Shown: one piece after another, positions 6,434-14,983 of the stretch | Layout: every line of letters starts with the position of its first letter | Position numbering within the stretch: position 1 is the first letter of the stretch | IMG/VR virus record: IMGVR_UViG_3300048014_000057 | Span: 1-64,000 of that record | Source of the DNA: a virus | DNA length: 64,000 bases | Direction: 5' to 3' (one strand) | Translations under genes and position numbers: made by a program | The notes under the pieces: generated by a model | The model's input: only the letters and a program-made list of their open reading frames with translations | Told to the model about the DNA's origin: nothing | The model's database searches: none

Positions 6434-7789
6434 ATGACTGAAAGAAGTTTTGCTGGTCTTGAAAATAGAATGTGGTGGGGAGTAGTTGATTCTGTAATGG
6501 ACCCCGATCAGGAGGGTAGAGTCCGAGTAAGAATTCATAAATTACATGATAATGAAAGTGATGTTCCTAGTTCTGCTTTGCCTTGGTCTAAACCTCTACA
6601 AGATATTACTTCTGCTGGTCATAATAAAATTGGAAAAGCTCCGGTAGGTTTAATAGTTGGTTCTACTGTTATGGGATTTTTTTTAGATAATGATCAACAA
6701 TATCCTGTACATATAGGATCAATTGCCAAAGCCGGGGATGCTTCTAATACTGAAACTGTTGGTGGAAAAGAACAATTAAAAGATGGTACTAATTCTACTC
6801 CCCCAGGAATAAGAATTGCAAATAATGCAAATATTACCAGAGCAAGTAGAAATATACAAACTGATGATCAAACTCAAATTTCCTATAATAATAACTATAC
6901 TCCCCCAGAACAAAATGATACGGATGGAGTAAATATTACAAAAAATGCGATTGATAAAACAAAATTTTCCTCTATACCTACAGTGTCTTCCGTTCTAAAT
7001 CCTGTTGGAAATATTCTTTCTCAACTACAAAAAATTGATCCTCAAAATCTTAATGCTGTTTTACCTAATGCAATTCCTAATTTTCAAAAAATTCTAGATT
7101 TAAATACATTTTCTTCAACTTCTGGTGCTGTTGGAGTTCTAGGACAAGCATTGGGAAGTGCCTTTAATTCTATTGCATCACAATTAGGTAGTTTTTCATC
7201 TATTATATCTTCTATAACACCTTTATTGAATTCATTTTCTTCACTATCTACGAATGCCTCACAAGCTCTTACTACTGCTTTATCCTTATTAAATCAAGAA
7301 ATAAATGTTTCTGCCACTGTTCAAGGAGTTATTAACTCTTCTCTACAACCTTTAATTAATACTCTAACACCTTTAATTCAAAATGGTTCAATAACAGTAA
7401 CACAATTTGAAAATATTATTTCTTTATTTTTATCCCAAATACAAGATAATGGTACACAAGCTACTCTGGGACAAGGTGCTACTCAATCTAACATTTTTAA
7501 TATGTTATCTACTTTACTTCCTACAATTACCTCCCAAATAGAAAATACTCTTAATAATCATCTTCCTCCTTCTGTATTAAATCAACCTTTAATAACAGAG
7601 GCTTTAAAAAAATTTTCTATGAATCAATCCTTGCTGAAAGCACCTACAAATGGTAAAAAGGCGTTGGCGACTCAAGCTGTTTCTCAATCTACCAATCAAA
7701 TTTTTACACAATTGACAAATAATTTAAGTCAAATAGAAAATATTGGTAGTGCAGCACTTCAACCCTTTAAAGATTTGGCGGGACTATGA
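6434..7789 (+). CDS. 5: Baseplate hub protein, gp5 OB-fold type, without lysozyme domain
   Basis: 451 residues. Residues 1 to about 100 match the gp5 OB-fold (NRMWWGVVDSVMDPDQEGRV, VRIHKLHDNESDVPSSALPW, GSTVMGFFLDNDQQYPVHIG) that caps the tail tube. The rest is long, Ser/Asn/Gln-rich and probably helical (LLNSFSSLSTNASQALTTAL). T4 gp5 has a central lysozyme and a C-terminal beta-helix; neither is recognisable here, as in other T4-like phages of marine bacteria. It heads the operon 5, ADP-ribosyltransferase, 16, and overlaps the next gene by four bases. Confidence 0.85.
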   Translation: MTERSFAGLENRMWWGVVDSVMDPDQEGRVRVRIHKLHDNESDVPSSALPWSKPLQDITSAGHNKIGKAPVGLIVGSTVMGFFLDNDQQYPVHIGSIAKAGDASNTETVGGKEQLKDGTNSTPPGIRIANNANITRASRNIQTDDQTQISYNNNYTPPEQNDTDGVNITKNAIDKTKFSSIPTVSSVLNPVGNILSQLQKIDPQNLNAVLPNAIPNFQKILDLNTFSSTSGAVGVLGQALGSAFNSIASQLGSFSSIISSITPLLNSFSSLSTNASQALTTALSLLNQEINVSATVQGVINSSLQPLINTLTPLIQNGSITVTQFENIISLFLSQIQDNGTQATLGQGATQSNIFNMLSTLLPTITSQIENTLNNHLPPSVLNQPLITEALKKFSMNQSLLKAPTNGKKALATQAVSQSTNQIFTQLTNNLSQIENIGSAALQPFKDLAGL

Positions 7790-8334
7790 ATTTAGATATT
7801 CTAAAAGAAAATTATATTATACCAAAAAAATATGAAAGAATTATAAAAACATTTACAGAAAATTCTTTTCCTATTAATAATTATCTATGGAAAAAATATA
7901 ATAAAGAAATAGAAGTTTCTTTTGAATTTGAAGCCATAGTAAATAATATAGATCAAATTCTTTTTTCATATTCGATGCCTAAAGATATGAAAGTTTATCA
8001 TAAATCTATCTATGATCCAAGAAAATTATATAAAATAGATAATAATATATTTTTTCCTTGTTACATTTCAACTTCTATTTCTAAAAATTATGTTGAATTT
8101 TATTATAAGAATAGGAATGTCTATAAAATAGATAATATTTATCATAATAATATTTTTATAATAAATATAAGAAAAGGAAATCCTGGAATTTTTATACCTG
8201 ATGAATATAATATTGATAATAAAGTAAAAGAATTTATTATACCGCATTCATCTTATTTAAAATACATTCAAACAAATTCCCAAGAAACACATAAAAACAA
8301 TTTTACACATTTTCATGAAATGGAATTACAATGA
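7786..8334 (+). CDS. ADP-ribosyltransferase-fold protein, catalytically degenerate
   Basis: 182 residues. It shares NNYLWKKYNK with the paralogue at 9426-10055 (NNHLWKKNKN) and keeps the STS motif of the R-S-E ADP-ribosyltransferases (CYISTSIS, 95-97) and the last Glu before IIP (VKEFIIP, Glu149). The first Glu of ExE is Val147, and the Arg motif reads VYHKS instead of xYRG, so activity is doubtful. It overlaps gene 5 and gene 16 by four bases each, inside the late virion cluster. It may be an injected effector or an inactive relative. Confidence 0.7.
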   Translation: MNLDILKENYIIPKKYERIIKTFTENSFPINNYLWKKYNKEIEVSFEFEAIVNNIDQILFSYSMPKDMKVYHKSIYDPRKLYKIDNNIFFPCYISTSISKNYVEFYYKNRNVYKIDNIYHNNIFIINIRKGNPGIFIPDEYNIDNKVKEFIIPHSSYLKYIQTNSQETHKNNFTHFHEMELQ

Positions 8335-8732
8335 CTTCTAATACTCTAGAATTAAATCTTAATATAGATTCTCTCGATAATAATTTTAAGGTAGAAAAAA
8401 TACCCGAAGAAGAAATTATAGCCAAAAGTGATTTTGAAAAAGCTAGAGGTAATATTGTTGATATCATACAAATTGGTTCTTCGGCAGTTAAAGAATTAGC
8501 CTATCTTGCCAATGTTTCTCAGTCCCCAGAACATTATGAAATTTTATCTAAATTGATTAAAGATTTATCGGATACTTCCAATAAGTTAATGGAAACTCAT
8601 ATACAAATGGAAAAAATAAATAATAAAAAAATGAAAAAAGAAGGCGATAATAATTTTAATTTATTTTTAACTACATCACAAATTTCAGCAGCTTTAAAAA
8701 ATATAGAAGGATCAATTAATGAAAAGTCTTAG
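8331..8732 (+). CDS. 16: Terminase small subunit, gp16-like
   Basis: 133 residues. The central helical region (DFEKARGNIVDIIQIGSSAV, NVSQSPEHYEILSKLIKDL, KLMETHIQMEKIN) matches the coiled-coil core of T4 gp16, which recognises DNA and regulates the packaging motor. Length is close to T4 gp16 (164). It is embedded between ADP-ribosyltransferase-type genes and overlaps the next one by 14 bp; gene 17 follows. Confidence 0.85.
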   Translation: MTSNTLELNLNIDSLDNNFKVEKIPEEEIIAKSDFEKARGNIVDIIQIGSSAVKELAYLANVSQSPEHYEILSKLIKDLSDTSNKLMETHIQMEKINNKKMKKEGDNNFNLFLTTSQISAALKNIEGSINEKS

Positions 8733-9429
8733 ATTAATTTTAGAAAACGAAGATAACAATATTCAGGGAGTTTCTCCTACGCAATTTAAAAAAGATTTAA
8801 AATCTAAATCATTACCAAATTACGATTGGGTACACGAAAATGCCCAAAGAAATTTAACCGGAAATATTTCACATATTAAAGGAGAAGAAAAACATGCAAT
8901 TGGACGATGGACTCAACCTTCTCCGGTAGGTTATAAAGAAATAAATGGACATATGAGAAATGGAAATGGTGATGAAGAAACTGATGAAATATCAAATCAT
9001 TTACATAATGCTGTAAATGGTCATGAATTGCCCAACGCAACTTATGCTTATCGTGGAATACATGCAAATCATTCCAGATCCTTGAATAGTTTAAGACCAG
9101 GAGATACTTTTCATTCTAGAGGATTTTCTTCGACTACTCTTGATCCTGCTAGAGCTACACATTTTGCCAAAGGTGAAGATATTATGGCTTTTCATATTCC
9201 ACAAGGAAGTAAAGCATTATATGTAAGTCATCCTAAATTAAATTCTTGGACTCCCGAAAGAGAAATGCTTTTACCTAATAATACACATTTTAAATATCAT
9301 GGTCACGAAACGATAGAAGCTCCTGAACATGATTATACTGGAAGAAAAACAGGAAAAACAAGAAAATATAAACTTCATCATGTAGAAGTAATCCCTCATT
9401 CTAGAACTTCGATTCAAATAGACAAATGA
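8719..9429 (+). CDS. ADP-ribosyltransferase, intact R-S-E motif set
   Basis: 236 residues. The catalytic motifs are all present: Arg112 in YAYRGIH, the S-T-T triad at 138-140 in RGFSSTTLDP, and ExE at 180-182 in PEREMLLP. This is the arginine-type ADPRT exoenzyme arrangement seen in T4 Alt and ModA, which transfer ADP-ribose from NAD to host proteins. The N-terminus (MKSLRLILENEDN) resembles the capsid-targeting peptides of T4 internal head proteins, so it may be packaged and injected like Alt. It is the middle of three related genes around terminase. Target unknown. Confidence 0.85.
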   Translation: MKSLRLILENEDNNIQGVSPTQFKKDLKSKSLPNYDWVHENAQRNLTGNISHIKGEEKHAIGRWTQPSPVGYKEINGHMRNGNGDEETDEISNHLHNAVNGHELPNATYAYRGIHANHSRSLNSLRPGDTFHSRGFSSTTLDPARATHFAKGEDIMAFHIPQGSKALYVSHPKLNSWTPEREMLLPNNTHFKYHGHETIEAPEHDYTGRKTGKTRKYKLHHVEVIPHSRTSIQIDK

Positions 9430-10055
9430 TAAAATTTAAAGAATTATTTCAAAAAAAATTAAATGAAAAAAATGGAGATGAAGAAACCGATCCTCTTCAT
9501 TCTTCTTTATCTAGACATTATAAATTTAATGATAAAAATCATAAAGATAATATTTATAAATATACCACTGATTCTTATGCGGTTAATAACCATTTATGGA
9601 AAAAAAATAAGAATTTAGAAGAAACGGATGACGAAAAAGAAAATTTTAACCATCCTCTTACACCAAAAATTAATCATTTAGATTCTGCATTAAATAAGCA
9701 CAAAACTCCTCATTCATTAACTGTTTATTCTGGTACTCGGCATGATCCAAATAAATTAAAAGATGAAAATGGAATTGTCGATCATCCTTCTTATCTTTCT
9801 ACCTCATTAAGTTTAGGAATGGGCAAATCATTTGCAGAAGTACAAAAAGGTAATATTAGGCATGTTATGTGTATTAATGTTCCTAAAGATCATCCTGGGG
9901 CTTATGTTGCAAACATTTCCGATAAACCAGAGGAAAGAGAATTTATTTTACCTAGAGGAACTAGGTTAAAACATGAAGGAACTGATGTACATTCTGAAAA
10001 ACATAAAATATATGGAAATTTAAAGGTTCATTATCATAGGATGTCTATAGTTTGA
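9426..10055 (+). CDS. ADP-ribosyltransferase-fold protein, Arg motif altered
   Basis: 209 residues. STS (YLSTSLSL, 125-127) and ExE (EEREFILPRGT, 170-172) are intact, but the first-strand Arg is replaced: VYSGTR where the family has xYRG. A register shift to the Arg two residues later is possible. The N-terminus MIKFKELFQKKLNE looks like a capsid-targeting peptide. It overlaps the neighbours on both sides by four bases (ATGA, TTGA). Probably a divergent duplicate of the other two. Confidence 0.75.
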   Translation: MIKFKELFQKKLNEKNGDEETDPLHSSLSRHYKFNDKNHKDNIYKYTTDSYAVNNHLWKKNKNLEETDDEKENFNHPLTPKINHLDSALNKHKTPHSLTVYSGTRHDPNKLKDENGIVDHPSYLSTSLSLGMGKSFAEVQKGNIRHVMCINVPKDHPGAYVANISDKPEEREFILPRGTRLKHEGTDVHSEKHKIYGNLKVHYHRMSIV

Positions 10056-13000
10056 CGAATACATTATTTAGTTATAGAGGTAAAGAAGGTCTAAAGAAAA
10101 GTGGTGCCAAATTAAATTGGACCAAAGAACTTATTGCGGAATATGTAAAATGTCGTGATGATGTTGTATATTTTGCAGAACATTATTTTAAAATTGTGGT
10201 AGAAAAAGGTTTTGAATTAATAAAATTACGTGATTATCAAATAGAAATGCTTAAATCCATGCAGGAAAATAGATTTAGTTTGTTTTGTTGTGCAAGACAA
10301 TCAGGTAAAACCGAGGTATTTCGTATTTTTATTACACATTATATTCTTTTTAATGAATATAAAACTGTTGCTATTTTGGCTAACAAAGCGGAAACTGCCA
10401 GAGAAATTCTTTCTAAATTACAATTATCCTATCAAAATCTTCCTATTTGGCTTCAATTGGCAGTCAAAGACTTTAATAAAGGTACATTTACATTAGAAAA
10501 TAATTCTAGAATTATAGCAACTTCTACTTCGAAAAACTCTGCGCGAGGATTTACGGCACATTGTGTTATACTTGACGAAGCAGCTTTCATTGAAAATTTT
10601 GATGAATTTTATTCGGCAGTTTATCCTGTAATTTCTGCTGGCGTAGAAACAAAAATTATCATGGTTTCTTGTGTTGCAGATGATACTTATATTTTTACCG
10701 ATAAAGGTATAAAACAGGTAAGAGATTTTATTGATAAATCTAAACCAGAAAATCCGAATATTGGTTATGAAATTGAAAATTATTCGGTAGAAGGAAAATC
10801 AGGAATTAATCATGGAAATATTATGGTTAATTCTGGAAAAGCACCAACAAAAATCATAATAAGTAAATCATCCGAAATTGAATGTTCTTATAATCATAAA
10901 TTATGGGCTTGTAAAAATGGAATATTTGATTGGTTTAAATCTGAAGAATTAGAAGAAGGAGACTATATTTCTGTAAAATATGGAATGAATTTATGGGGAA
11001 ATAATGATTTAATAGAATTTAAAAATAAAAATAAAAAAATATGGAGAGATATAAATTATTTTCAATATCCAGAAAAAATTGATAAAAATCTATCTTATTT
11101 TCTAGGTTTATATTTAGCAAAAGGATATACAGATTCTAAAAGAGGTAGAACTATTATAACTTGTGGTGATGATATTTCAGAATCAATTACTAATATCGGA
11201 TTAACTTTTACAAAACATGATAAAGTTCATTATAATATTTCTTCTAAATATTTTACTGAATTTTTAGAAACATTAGGATTTGATACTTCCAAAAAGGCCA
11301 AGGAAAAAACTTTACCTTCTAAAATAATGGAATTATCCGAATATAATATTTGTAATTTTCTATCTGGATATTTTGATGGAGATGGATGTATTACCCAAAA
11401 AGGAAGAATTACCTTAACATCTACTTCAGTAAAAATGATAAAACAAATAAGAATGTTACTTTTAAATTTAGGTATAAGAACACAATTATATAATCGTTTT
11501 ACGGTTCCTTCTAAAAAAGTTAGAGTTTCTTCTCACGTCTGGATATTAGAAATATGTTCGTATGAAGATATTAAATTATTCTCGGAAAAAATAGGATTTA
11601 GATTAAAAAGAAAATCAGATAGATTTATATTCAATAAACCTCCTTCCAAAAATATTACCAAGGATATTATTCCTTGGGGAAGAGAATATTTTAAAAATAA
11701 AGGTTTTGAAATAAAAGAAACATCTGATCTAAAAAGAATTCCTCATATTTCTAGAAAAAAATGTTTAGAAATAGAAAATCTAAGACAATTTGATTCTATA
11801 TTAGATGAAAAAATCTGTTGGGAAAAAATAAAAAAAATAGAAAATTCAGAAAATTATGTCTATGATTTTTCTTTAAATGATATAGAAAATGATTCTTGGT
11901 GCCATTCTGTTCTTTACAACGGAATTGTAGGACATCAGACACCAAATTCCTTAAACCATTTTTACGATTTTTGGCAAGGAGCACAGGCGGGAACTAATGG
12001 GTTTAATCCTATATTTGTTCCTTGGTATAGAGTTCCTGGTAGAGATGAAAAATGGAAAAAACAAACACTTGAAGGTATTAATAATGATCTAGAAAAATTT
12101 GCAGTTGAATTCGAATGTTCTTTCATTGGTTCATCTTCTACTTTAATATCTGGTCATAAATTAAAACAATTAATAACTATGTATAAACAACCATTAGTAA
12201 AAGATGATAATTTAAAATTAAATATGTATGAAAGACCTATTGGTGAATTGGTAAGAATGAATGATAATGTAAAAGAAGTTTTACCACCACATAAATATTT
12301 TCTTATTGCAGATGTATCCAGAGGAAAAGGATCAGATTATTCTGCATTTTCTGTTATTGATTGTACAGAACTTCCTTATAAACAAGTTTGTACATTTAGA
12401 GACAATGAGATATCTCCTGCTGATTATGCAGAAATAATTTATAAAACAGCTACTATTTATAATGCAGCCAATGTATTAGTAGAAATTAATGATATTGGAG
12501 AACAAATTGGTTATATGTTAATGATGGAATTTGGTTATGAAAATGTTCTTTGTACAGAAACATCTTCAACAAAAGGTAAAAGAATAACTTTTGGAGGCAA
12601 AAAAGCAGACAAAGGAATTAGAACTACTAAATTTGTTAAAGCTCTTGGGTGTTCTTTTCTTAAACTTCTCATAGAACAAGATAAAATTTTAATATATGAT
12701 CAAGAAACAGTCAATGAATTAACAACATTTTCCAAGAAAAAATTATCCTATGAAGCTGAACATGGAAAACATGATGATTTAGTCATGGGTTTGGTTTTAT
12801 TTGCATGGCTTACGGATCAAAATTATTTTAAAGAATTTACTGAAATTAATACTATTATGTCTTTTCGAGAAAATAACGAAGAAGACATTAATAATAAATT
12901 AACACCATTTGGATTTATTCATGGAATTTTAGGACCACCAAAAAAATATAAAGAATATTATGAAATTCATAATATGAATATTCCATTCAGAGAATTTGTG

Positions 13001-13078
13001 GAAGAAGTTGAAATTGGTAGAAGAGAAATATTTGATAATGTAGTTTGGGAATATGCGGAATATAATCCCAGATATTAA
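10052..13078 (+). CDS. 17: Terminase large subunit gp17, interrupted by an intein
   Basis: ATPase-nuclease motor for DNA packaging. The start is TTG at 10052, overlapping the previous TGA. Walker A is CARQSGKT (about 80-87) and Walker B CVILDEAAF (about 171-179). After the intein come the RNase H-like nuclease residues: FLIADVSRGKGSDYSAF, VLVEINDIGEQIG and HGKHDDLVMGLVLFAW. The host protein is continuous across the intein as KIIMVS/TPNSLNHFYDFW, the coupling motif region of T4 gp17. Without the 423-residue intein the protein is 585 residues, close to T4 gp17 (610). Confidence 0.95.
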   Translation: MTNTLFSYRGKEGLKKSGAKLNWTKELIAEYVKCRDDVVYFAEHYFKIVVEKGFELIKLRDYQIEMLKSMQENRFSLFCCARQSGKTEVFRIFITHYILFNEYKTVAILANKAETAREILSKLQLSYQNLPIWLQLAVKDFNKGTFTLENNSRIIATSTSKNSARGFTAHCVILDEAAFIENFDEFYSAVYPVISAGVETKIIMVSCVADDTYIFTDKGIKQVRDFIDKSKPENPNIGYEIENYSVEGKSGINHGNIMVNSGKAPTKIIISKSSEIECSYNHKLWACKNGIFDWFKSEELEEGDYISVKYGMNLWGNNDLIEFKNKNKKIWRDINYFQYPEKIDKNLSYFLGLYLAKGYTDSKRGRTIITCGDDISESITNIGLTFTKHDKVHYNISSKYFTEFLETLGFDTSKKAKEKTLPSKIMELSEYNICNFLSGYFDGDGCITQKGRITLTSTSVKMIKQIRMLLLNLGIRTQLYNRFTVPSKKVRVSSHVWILEICSYEDIKLFSEKIGFRLKRKSDRFIFNKPPSKNITKDIIPWGREYFKNKGFEIKETSDLKRIPHISRKKCLEIENLRQFDSILDEKICWEKIKKIENSENYVYDFSLNDIENDSWCHSVLYNGIVGHQTPNSLNHFYDFWQGAQAGTNGFNPIFVPWYRVPGRDEKWKKQTLEGINNDLEKFAVEFECSFIGSSSTLISGHKLKQLITMYKQPLVKDDNLKLNMYERPIGELVRMNDNVKEVLPPHKYFLIADVSRGKGSDYSAFSVIDCTELPYKQVCTFRDNEISPADYAEIIYKTATIYNAANVLVEINDIGEQIGYMLMMEFGYENVLCTETSSTKGKRITFGGKKADKGIRTTKFVKALGCSFLKLLIEQDKILIYDQETVNELTTFSKKKLSYEAEHGKHDDLVMGLVLFAWLTDQNYFKEFTEINTIMSFRENNEEDINNKLTPFGFIHGILGPPKKYKEYYEIHNMNIPFREFVEEVEIGRREIFDNVVWEYAEYNPRY
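10670..11938 (+). other. Intein in gp17 with LAGLIDADG endonuclease
   Basis: 423 residues from Cys207 (CVADDTYIFTDKGIKQ) to VGHQ, followed by extein Thr. Splicing blocks are visible: A (CVADDTYIF), B (SSEIECSYNHKLWA), F (VYDFSLNDIENDSWCHS) and G (LYNGIVGHQ). The homing endonuclease between them has two LAGLIDADG-type helices: LGLYLAKGYTD and LSGYFDGDGCIT. The last residue is Gln instead of the usual Asn, with the penultimate His kept and +1 Thr, a less common but known combination. It sits next to the ATPase active-site region, a typical target. Confidence 0.92.
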
Positions 13079-13087
13079 AAATAAAAA

Positions 13088-13144
13088 ATAAAAAAAAATA
13101 TAAAAACTTTCACCTACTTAAGGAAATTTTTGAAAGTTTTTATA
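13088..13144 (-). terminator. Strong hairpin terminator, minus strand
   Basis: Perfect 14-bp inverted repeat TATAAAAACTTTCA (13099-13112) / TGAAAGTTTTTATA (13131-13144). On the minus strand it runs into a long T-rich tract (13098-13088); on the plus strand no T tract follows. It would end a minus-strand transcript crossing the structured region at 13.1-13.65 kb. Confidence 0.7.
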
Positions 13145-13645
13145 TAAGAGATGGTTCCTATTATCTGACATTTTAAGGAACATTCTACTTGTCAATGAGC
13201 TAGTCAGTCTTTCGCCATTGACCAAAGAATTCTTCACAGAACCTTGGCATCTCTTAAGGAAGCATTCTGTCACGTTAGCCTCTATTTTAGGCTTCTTAAA
13301 TTCCCTGACAGATGGGCGATAGCTAGACACTATCCTTTTTCCACATGCTTCATTAAGAGAGAACAGTTATATAAAGGATGTTCAGCCTTTAGTAAATCTT
13401 TTTTAACGAGGGGTTACAATTCATCCTCACATGATAGGGTCTACATTTTAGTCTCCTGGGTTAATATCCTGATTTTTATCCTTTCAAAAACCAGTAAAAA
13501 ACTTGTTTATTATTCCAATATATAATTTTATATTTTTGCCATTTATGAGTATCTAGGAAAAATTAAACCATGATAACCTCATATTTATTTAGGTTAATCT
13601 GCTAGATTTTAGTTTGTTCTCTCTTGAACGTCCTATTTATCTCAC
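13099..13645 (-). ncRNA. Candidate large structured RNA
   Basis: About 545 bases with no credible protein gene, with base composition more even than the neighbours. It is packed with nested inverted repeats. The main helix pairs 13251-13265 (CTCTTAAGGAAGCAT) with 13345-13359 (ATGCTTCATTAAGAG), 14 of 15 paired. It encloses 13267-13272/13306-13311, a hairpin 13277-13281/13289-13293 and another 13318-13322/13330-13334. Other helices are 13154-13159/13176-13181, 13191-13197/13216-13222 and 13361-13365/13379-13383. An alternative helix, 13146-13153/13248-13255, competes with the main one. The minus strand is favoured by the terminator at 13.1 kb. Size and density recall phage ornate RNAs such as ROOL or GOLLD; membership is unproven. 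Confidence 0.55.
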
Positions 13646-13647
13646 AT

Positions 13648-14022
13648 TCAAGTTTCTAAGTCAACACCTTTTTCCTTAAAAACTTCAAAATAAATGTCTA
13701 TATCATCATTAGAAATATAATCTTTTAGATATAAATCTTCCATTTTTCTTCTTTTTTGTTCAAGATAATTAATATCTCTAATAATATTTCTCATAGAAAA
13801 ATTTAAAACTAATATATTTTTTAGATGATAAAAAGTTTTGGAAAAATTTTCTCCAAATAAATCTTCTAAAGAATGTAGATATTCTTCTTTAGTTTTTTTG
13901 GAATTATAAGCATATCTTGCATCATTTTCCCAACGAAAAAATTCTTCTATTTTTGTAAACTCACAAGTATTAAGAAAATATTGTGCTTCTTGACCTTGTA
14001 CTATTAAATTTCCATTTTTCAT
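13648..14022 (-). CDS. Hypothetical protein coupled to a homing endonuclease
   Basis: 124 residues, mostly helical and charged (EDLFGENFSKTFYHLKN, INYLEQKRRKMEDLYLKDY). Its ATG overlaps the stop of the seg-like endonuclease (ATGA at 14022-14019), so it travels with it, and the structured region follows immediately. No family recognised. Confidence 0.7.
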   Translation of the reverse strand: MKNGNLIVQGQEAQYFLNTCEFTKIEEFFRWENDARYAYNSKKTKEEYLHSLEDLFGENFSKTFYHLKNILVLNFSMRNIIRDINYLEQKRRKMEDLYLKDYISNDDIDIYFEVFKEKGVDLET

Positions 14023-14831
14023 TTTAGTCTTCCTTTTATAAAACCATTATTAATATAATTTTCAAATTCTTCTTTTTTGATAATTTTTGTTACTATCTCA
14101 TTATTAATCTGAATTCTCCCTTTTATAGAATTTTCAGGATTAAATTTCTTTTCTTTCATTGTTATTCCTTTTCTATAACCCAATGAAATATAAAAATCAA
14201 GCATTTCTTCATCTACTTGGGTATTATGTACCCCATTGGTTATTCTAATTTTTCCAAATAAAGGATTTTTAGAACCAGATAATTTTCCTTTATTAGCCTG
14301 AGAAATTTTATTTTTAGTTTCTTGGGAATGTGGAATATCTTTATTATAAGCTGGTTTACCAAAAAAAGGATGATTTTTCCCTACCATAAGTCCCATATGT
14401 GCTTCTGATTTCTTTTTTCTGGTTTCTTTGGATTCTTTTTTTCCATATTTAGGATGATTTTCACCAAATTGTCCTTTTAGTCCACCGATTTTTCCAAAAT
14501 TAGGATTCGTATTACCAAACATTTCTCTTCCAAAAAATCCATTAGGTGCAGCCAAAGACATATTAATATAGTTTTCAGATTTTACTACATCACAACCGAT
14601 TTGTAATTCATATTCTGATTGTAATGCTTCCTCACGAGTTTCGAATTCCTTGATTATTTCACTTTTGAATAATTCAGGATGCTCTTTTAATTCAGATTTC
14701 CAAATATCTTTATATTTCATAGATTTTACACTTCCATGATACCCATTTTTTATTTTTTCCATGGAAGTAGAACCAAGATACCACTTAGGTAATTTATCTC
14801 CTGAATAAGTTGTTAAATACGTACAATACAT
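14019..14831 (-). CDS. Free-standing GIY-YIG homing endonuclease with NUMOD3 repeats (seg-like)
   Basis: 270 residues. The N-terminal GIY-YIG-like core is YLTTYSGDKLPKWYLGSTS, followed by GYHGSVKS. It has four NUMOD3-type motifs that contact DNA (NTNPNFGKIGG, ENHPKYGKK, KNHPFFGKP, SKNPLFGKI). Two copies of a small C-terminal module follow (ITNGVHNTQVDEEMLDFY and ITMK...YINNGFIKGR). T4 Seg proteins have the same modular plan. It is inserted opposite to the late genes between 17 and 18, a typical intronless homing site. Confidence 0.85.
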   Translation of the reverse strand: MYCTYLTTYSGDKLPKWYLGSTSMEKIKNGYHGSVKSMKYKDIWKSELKEHPELFKSEIIKEFETREEALQSEYELQIGCDVVKSENYINMSLAAPNGFFGREMFGNTNPNFGKIGGLKGQFGENHPKYGKKESKETRKKKSEAHMGLMVGKNHPFFGKPAYNKDIPHSQETKNKISQANKGKLSGSKNPLFGKIRITNGVHNTQVDEEMLDFYISLGYRKGITMKEKKFNPENSIKGRIQINNEIVTKIIKKEEFENYINNGFIKGRLK

Positions 14832-14928
14832 TTAATTATTATTTTTCCTTTCTTTTTTTAATATTGGTAATCTAACTTCGTAAATGAAAATGAGTCAAGA
14901 AAAATTCCCATAATTCTAAAAATCCTAT

Positions 14929-14939
14929 AATAATAAATA
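14929..14939 (+). promoter_or_regulatory. Late-type promoter of gene 18
   Basis: AATAATAAATA about 45 bp before the sheath ATG, identical to the element before 19, 21, 22, 23 and other late genes. Confidence 0.65.
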
Positions 14940-14983
14940 ATTTAGAAAACAATTAGAATTATTAGAAGGAGTTATATCAAACC

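Noticed and set aside
13118-13525. Open frames on both strands in the gap after gene 17
   Set aside because: Both lack ribosome sites and conserved motifs and overlap strong inverted repeats; the region reads better as structured RNA.
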